Assembly: GCA_028293465.1 (NCBI GenBank)
Contig: JAQGOT010000500.1
Location: forward strand, 1-6,874
Source: Pedosphaera sp.
GTDB lineage: Bacteria > Verrucomicrobiota > Verrucomicrobiia > Limisphaerales > Pedosphaeraceae
DNA: 6,874 nt
Direction: 5' to 3'
The notes under the pieces: model-generated
What the model saw: the letters and a program-made list of their open reading frames with translations, nothing else
Database searches by the model: none
What the model was told of the DNA's origin: nothing
Made by a program: the position numbers and the translations under genes
In this document: positions 6,103 to 6,874 of the stretch, one piece after another
How the letters are laid out: each line of letters starts with the position of its first letter
Numbering within the stretch: the first letter of the stretch is position 1

Positions 6103-6474
6103 ATGCCCAAATGGCTTTCCGGAATGGTCGCGCCCACGGTTTTACTGTGGCTCTACCTGCTTGTGGACGTTGTGCTCTCTGTTCCAGCGATAGTTCGGGG
6201 CACGGTTCCAAACGCCAGCTTGGCGGCGACGTTCGCGCTGTCACTGATCTTGACTGCCTGGGTGCTGGCGGATGCCCGTAAACGTGGGCGCGCGCTTTGC
6301 CATGATTACGGCAGCTTTGTCTTTTTTGCCTGGCCGGTTGTCCTGCCCGCTTACCTTTTCCAAACCCGACGCTGGAAAGCGTTGTTCACGCTGCTTTGCT
6401 TCGGTGGGTTGTGGATTTTGCATCTGATGCTCGCTTCTGTTTTATCAACTCTTTTCCACCCGGAAGCTTTGTGA
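6103..6474 (+). CDS. Small four-helix membrane protein, function unknown
   Basis: A 123-residue very hydrophobic protein with likely membrane helices at about 8-31, 40-57, 70-87 and 93-117. Short polar stretches lie between them, the most marked being DARKRGR (57-63) between helices two and three. The third helix, FVFFAWPVVLPAYLFQTRRW (72-91), with Trp-Pro and Leu-Pro breaks and a basic end, has the look of a conserved motif of small uncharacterised bacterial membrane proteins, but I cannot name the family. The ATG at 6103 is preferred to an in-frame TTG at 6085. A GGTGAGG (6077-6083) lies too far upstream, at 19 bp, to be a normal ribosome site for this start. It stands alone, with a long non-coding region before it and a convergent gene after it. 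Possible roles include membrane scaffolding or small-molecule transport accessory, but nothing in the sequence decides. Confidence 0.7.
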   Translation: MPKWLSGMVAPTVLLWLYLLVDVVLSVPAIVRGTVPNASLAATFALSLILTAWVLADARKRGRALCHDYGSFVFFAWPVVLPAYLFQTRRWKALFTLLCFGGLWILHLMLASVLSTLFHPEAL

Positions 6475-6535
6475 GCGAGCCCCCTACCGCTCCCCGGCAT
6501 CCGCTTTGGACCATCAAGGCATGCGGTGATGTGGT

Positions 6536-6874
6536 TCATTCGTAATCAACAGCGTCGAACGCACGATAAAACAGGAAGCCAGCAGCAGCAATCATCAGAC
6601 AGAGCCCGCTCACCCCCCACAACAGGTTGGTGGCTTGACGGAACTTAACCGGTGACGATTCGCGGGTGACCGGCTCACTTGTCGAACCAAGTCCAACCCA
6701 CTCGTGATAGACCGCCTTGCCGGTGAATTCATTGGAGGTCGCATGGTAGGCAACTACCCCGCTGCAAATGAGCGCTCCGCTGGCTGCGAAAAATGCTTTG
6801 CCCGCCAAAGTCGGTGCCAATGTTATCGCCATCGCAACCGTCCCCAAGCCCAGGGCTGCAACCCCCAGCCAGAT
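6536..6874 (-). CDS. Small membrane protein, C-terminal part (N-terminus beyond the right edge)
   Basis: The minus-strand frame ending at the TGA at 6536-6538 stays open to the right edge, giving at least 112 residues; the true start lies outside the window. Two hydrophobic regions at the left of the fragment (about residues 1-22 and 27-44 as counted from the edge) are followed by a polar loop of roughly 35 residues, and then a last helix (about 82-104, LLWGVSGLCLMIAAAGFLFY) with a short acidic tail, DAVDYE. The loop contains TRESSPVKFRQ just before the final helix, an arrangement seen in small bacterial membrane proteins of unknown role. I do not recognise the family. The alternation of helices and loop, and the clean stop 61 bp from the convergent small membrane protein gene, support a real gene. 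Confidence 0.6.
   Translation of the reverse strand: MWLGVAALGLGTVAMAITLAPTLAGKAFFAASGALICSGVVAYHATSNEFTGKAVYHEWVGLGSTSEPVTRESSPVKFRQATNLLWGVSGLCLMIAAAGFLFYRAFDAVDYE

Noticed and set aside
6475..6535. Possible shared terminator between the convergent small membrane protein genes
   Set aside because: ACCATCA (6510-6516) pairs with TGATGTGGT (6527-6535) only with a two-base bulge, and no T-run follows on either strand.

Overview
The window is about 60% GC and has the look of a free-living Gram-negative bacterium, most likely a member of the Verrucomicrobiota (Pedosphaera/Limisphaera-like). That placement is an inference. It rests on a secreted lamin-tail-domain protein, almost no Shine-Dalgarno sequences before otherwise clear genes, and the mix of gene families. 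No rRNA, tRNA, CRISPR array, transposase or phage gene was seen.

Layout from left to right. Positions 1-360 (minus) hold the first 120 residues of an exported lamin-tail-domain protein that runs off the left edge. A 156-bp gap with a stem-loop follows. Positions 517-1581 (minus) encode a complete G3E-family GTPase (COG0523/CobW/ZNG1 type) with a strongly His-rich metal-binding loop. Across a 102-bp divergent gap, 1684-2154 (plus) encodes a compact YacP/Rae1-like NYN-domain ribonuclease. After 180 bp without a gene, 2335-3969 and 3978-4709 (plus) form a two-gene unit: a polytopic GT-C glycosyltransferase (GT39/ArnT-like) and a soluble GT2 polyprenyl-phosphate sugar synthase-like enzyme. The second gene ends 15 bp from the convergent gene at 4725-5654 (minus), an exported alkaline-phosphatase-superfamily phosphodiesterase with all expected catalytic residues. 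A 448-bp non-coding, GC-rich, repeat-bearing stretch follows. Then come a small four-helix membrane protein (6103-6474, plus) and the C-terminal part of another small membrane protein (6536-6874, minus) that runs off the right edge.

The genes do not form one pathway. The clearest functional unit is the glycosyltransferase pair. The GT2 enzyme would charge a polyprenyl phosphate with a sugar, and the GT-C enzyme would move that sugar from the lipid carrier onto an acceptor on the far side of the membrane. The rest looks like housekeeping (metal delivery, mRNA decay) or envelope-linked genes placed side by side. I see no convincing evidence for an undescribed multi-gene system here. The findings below are modest leads.
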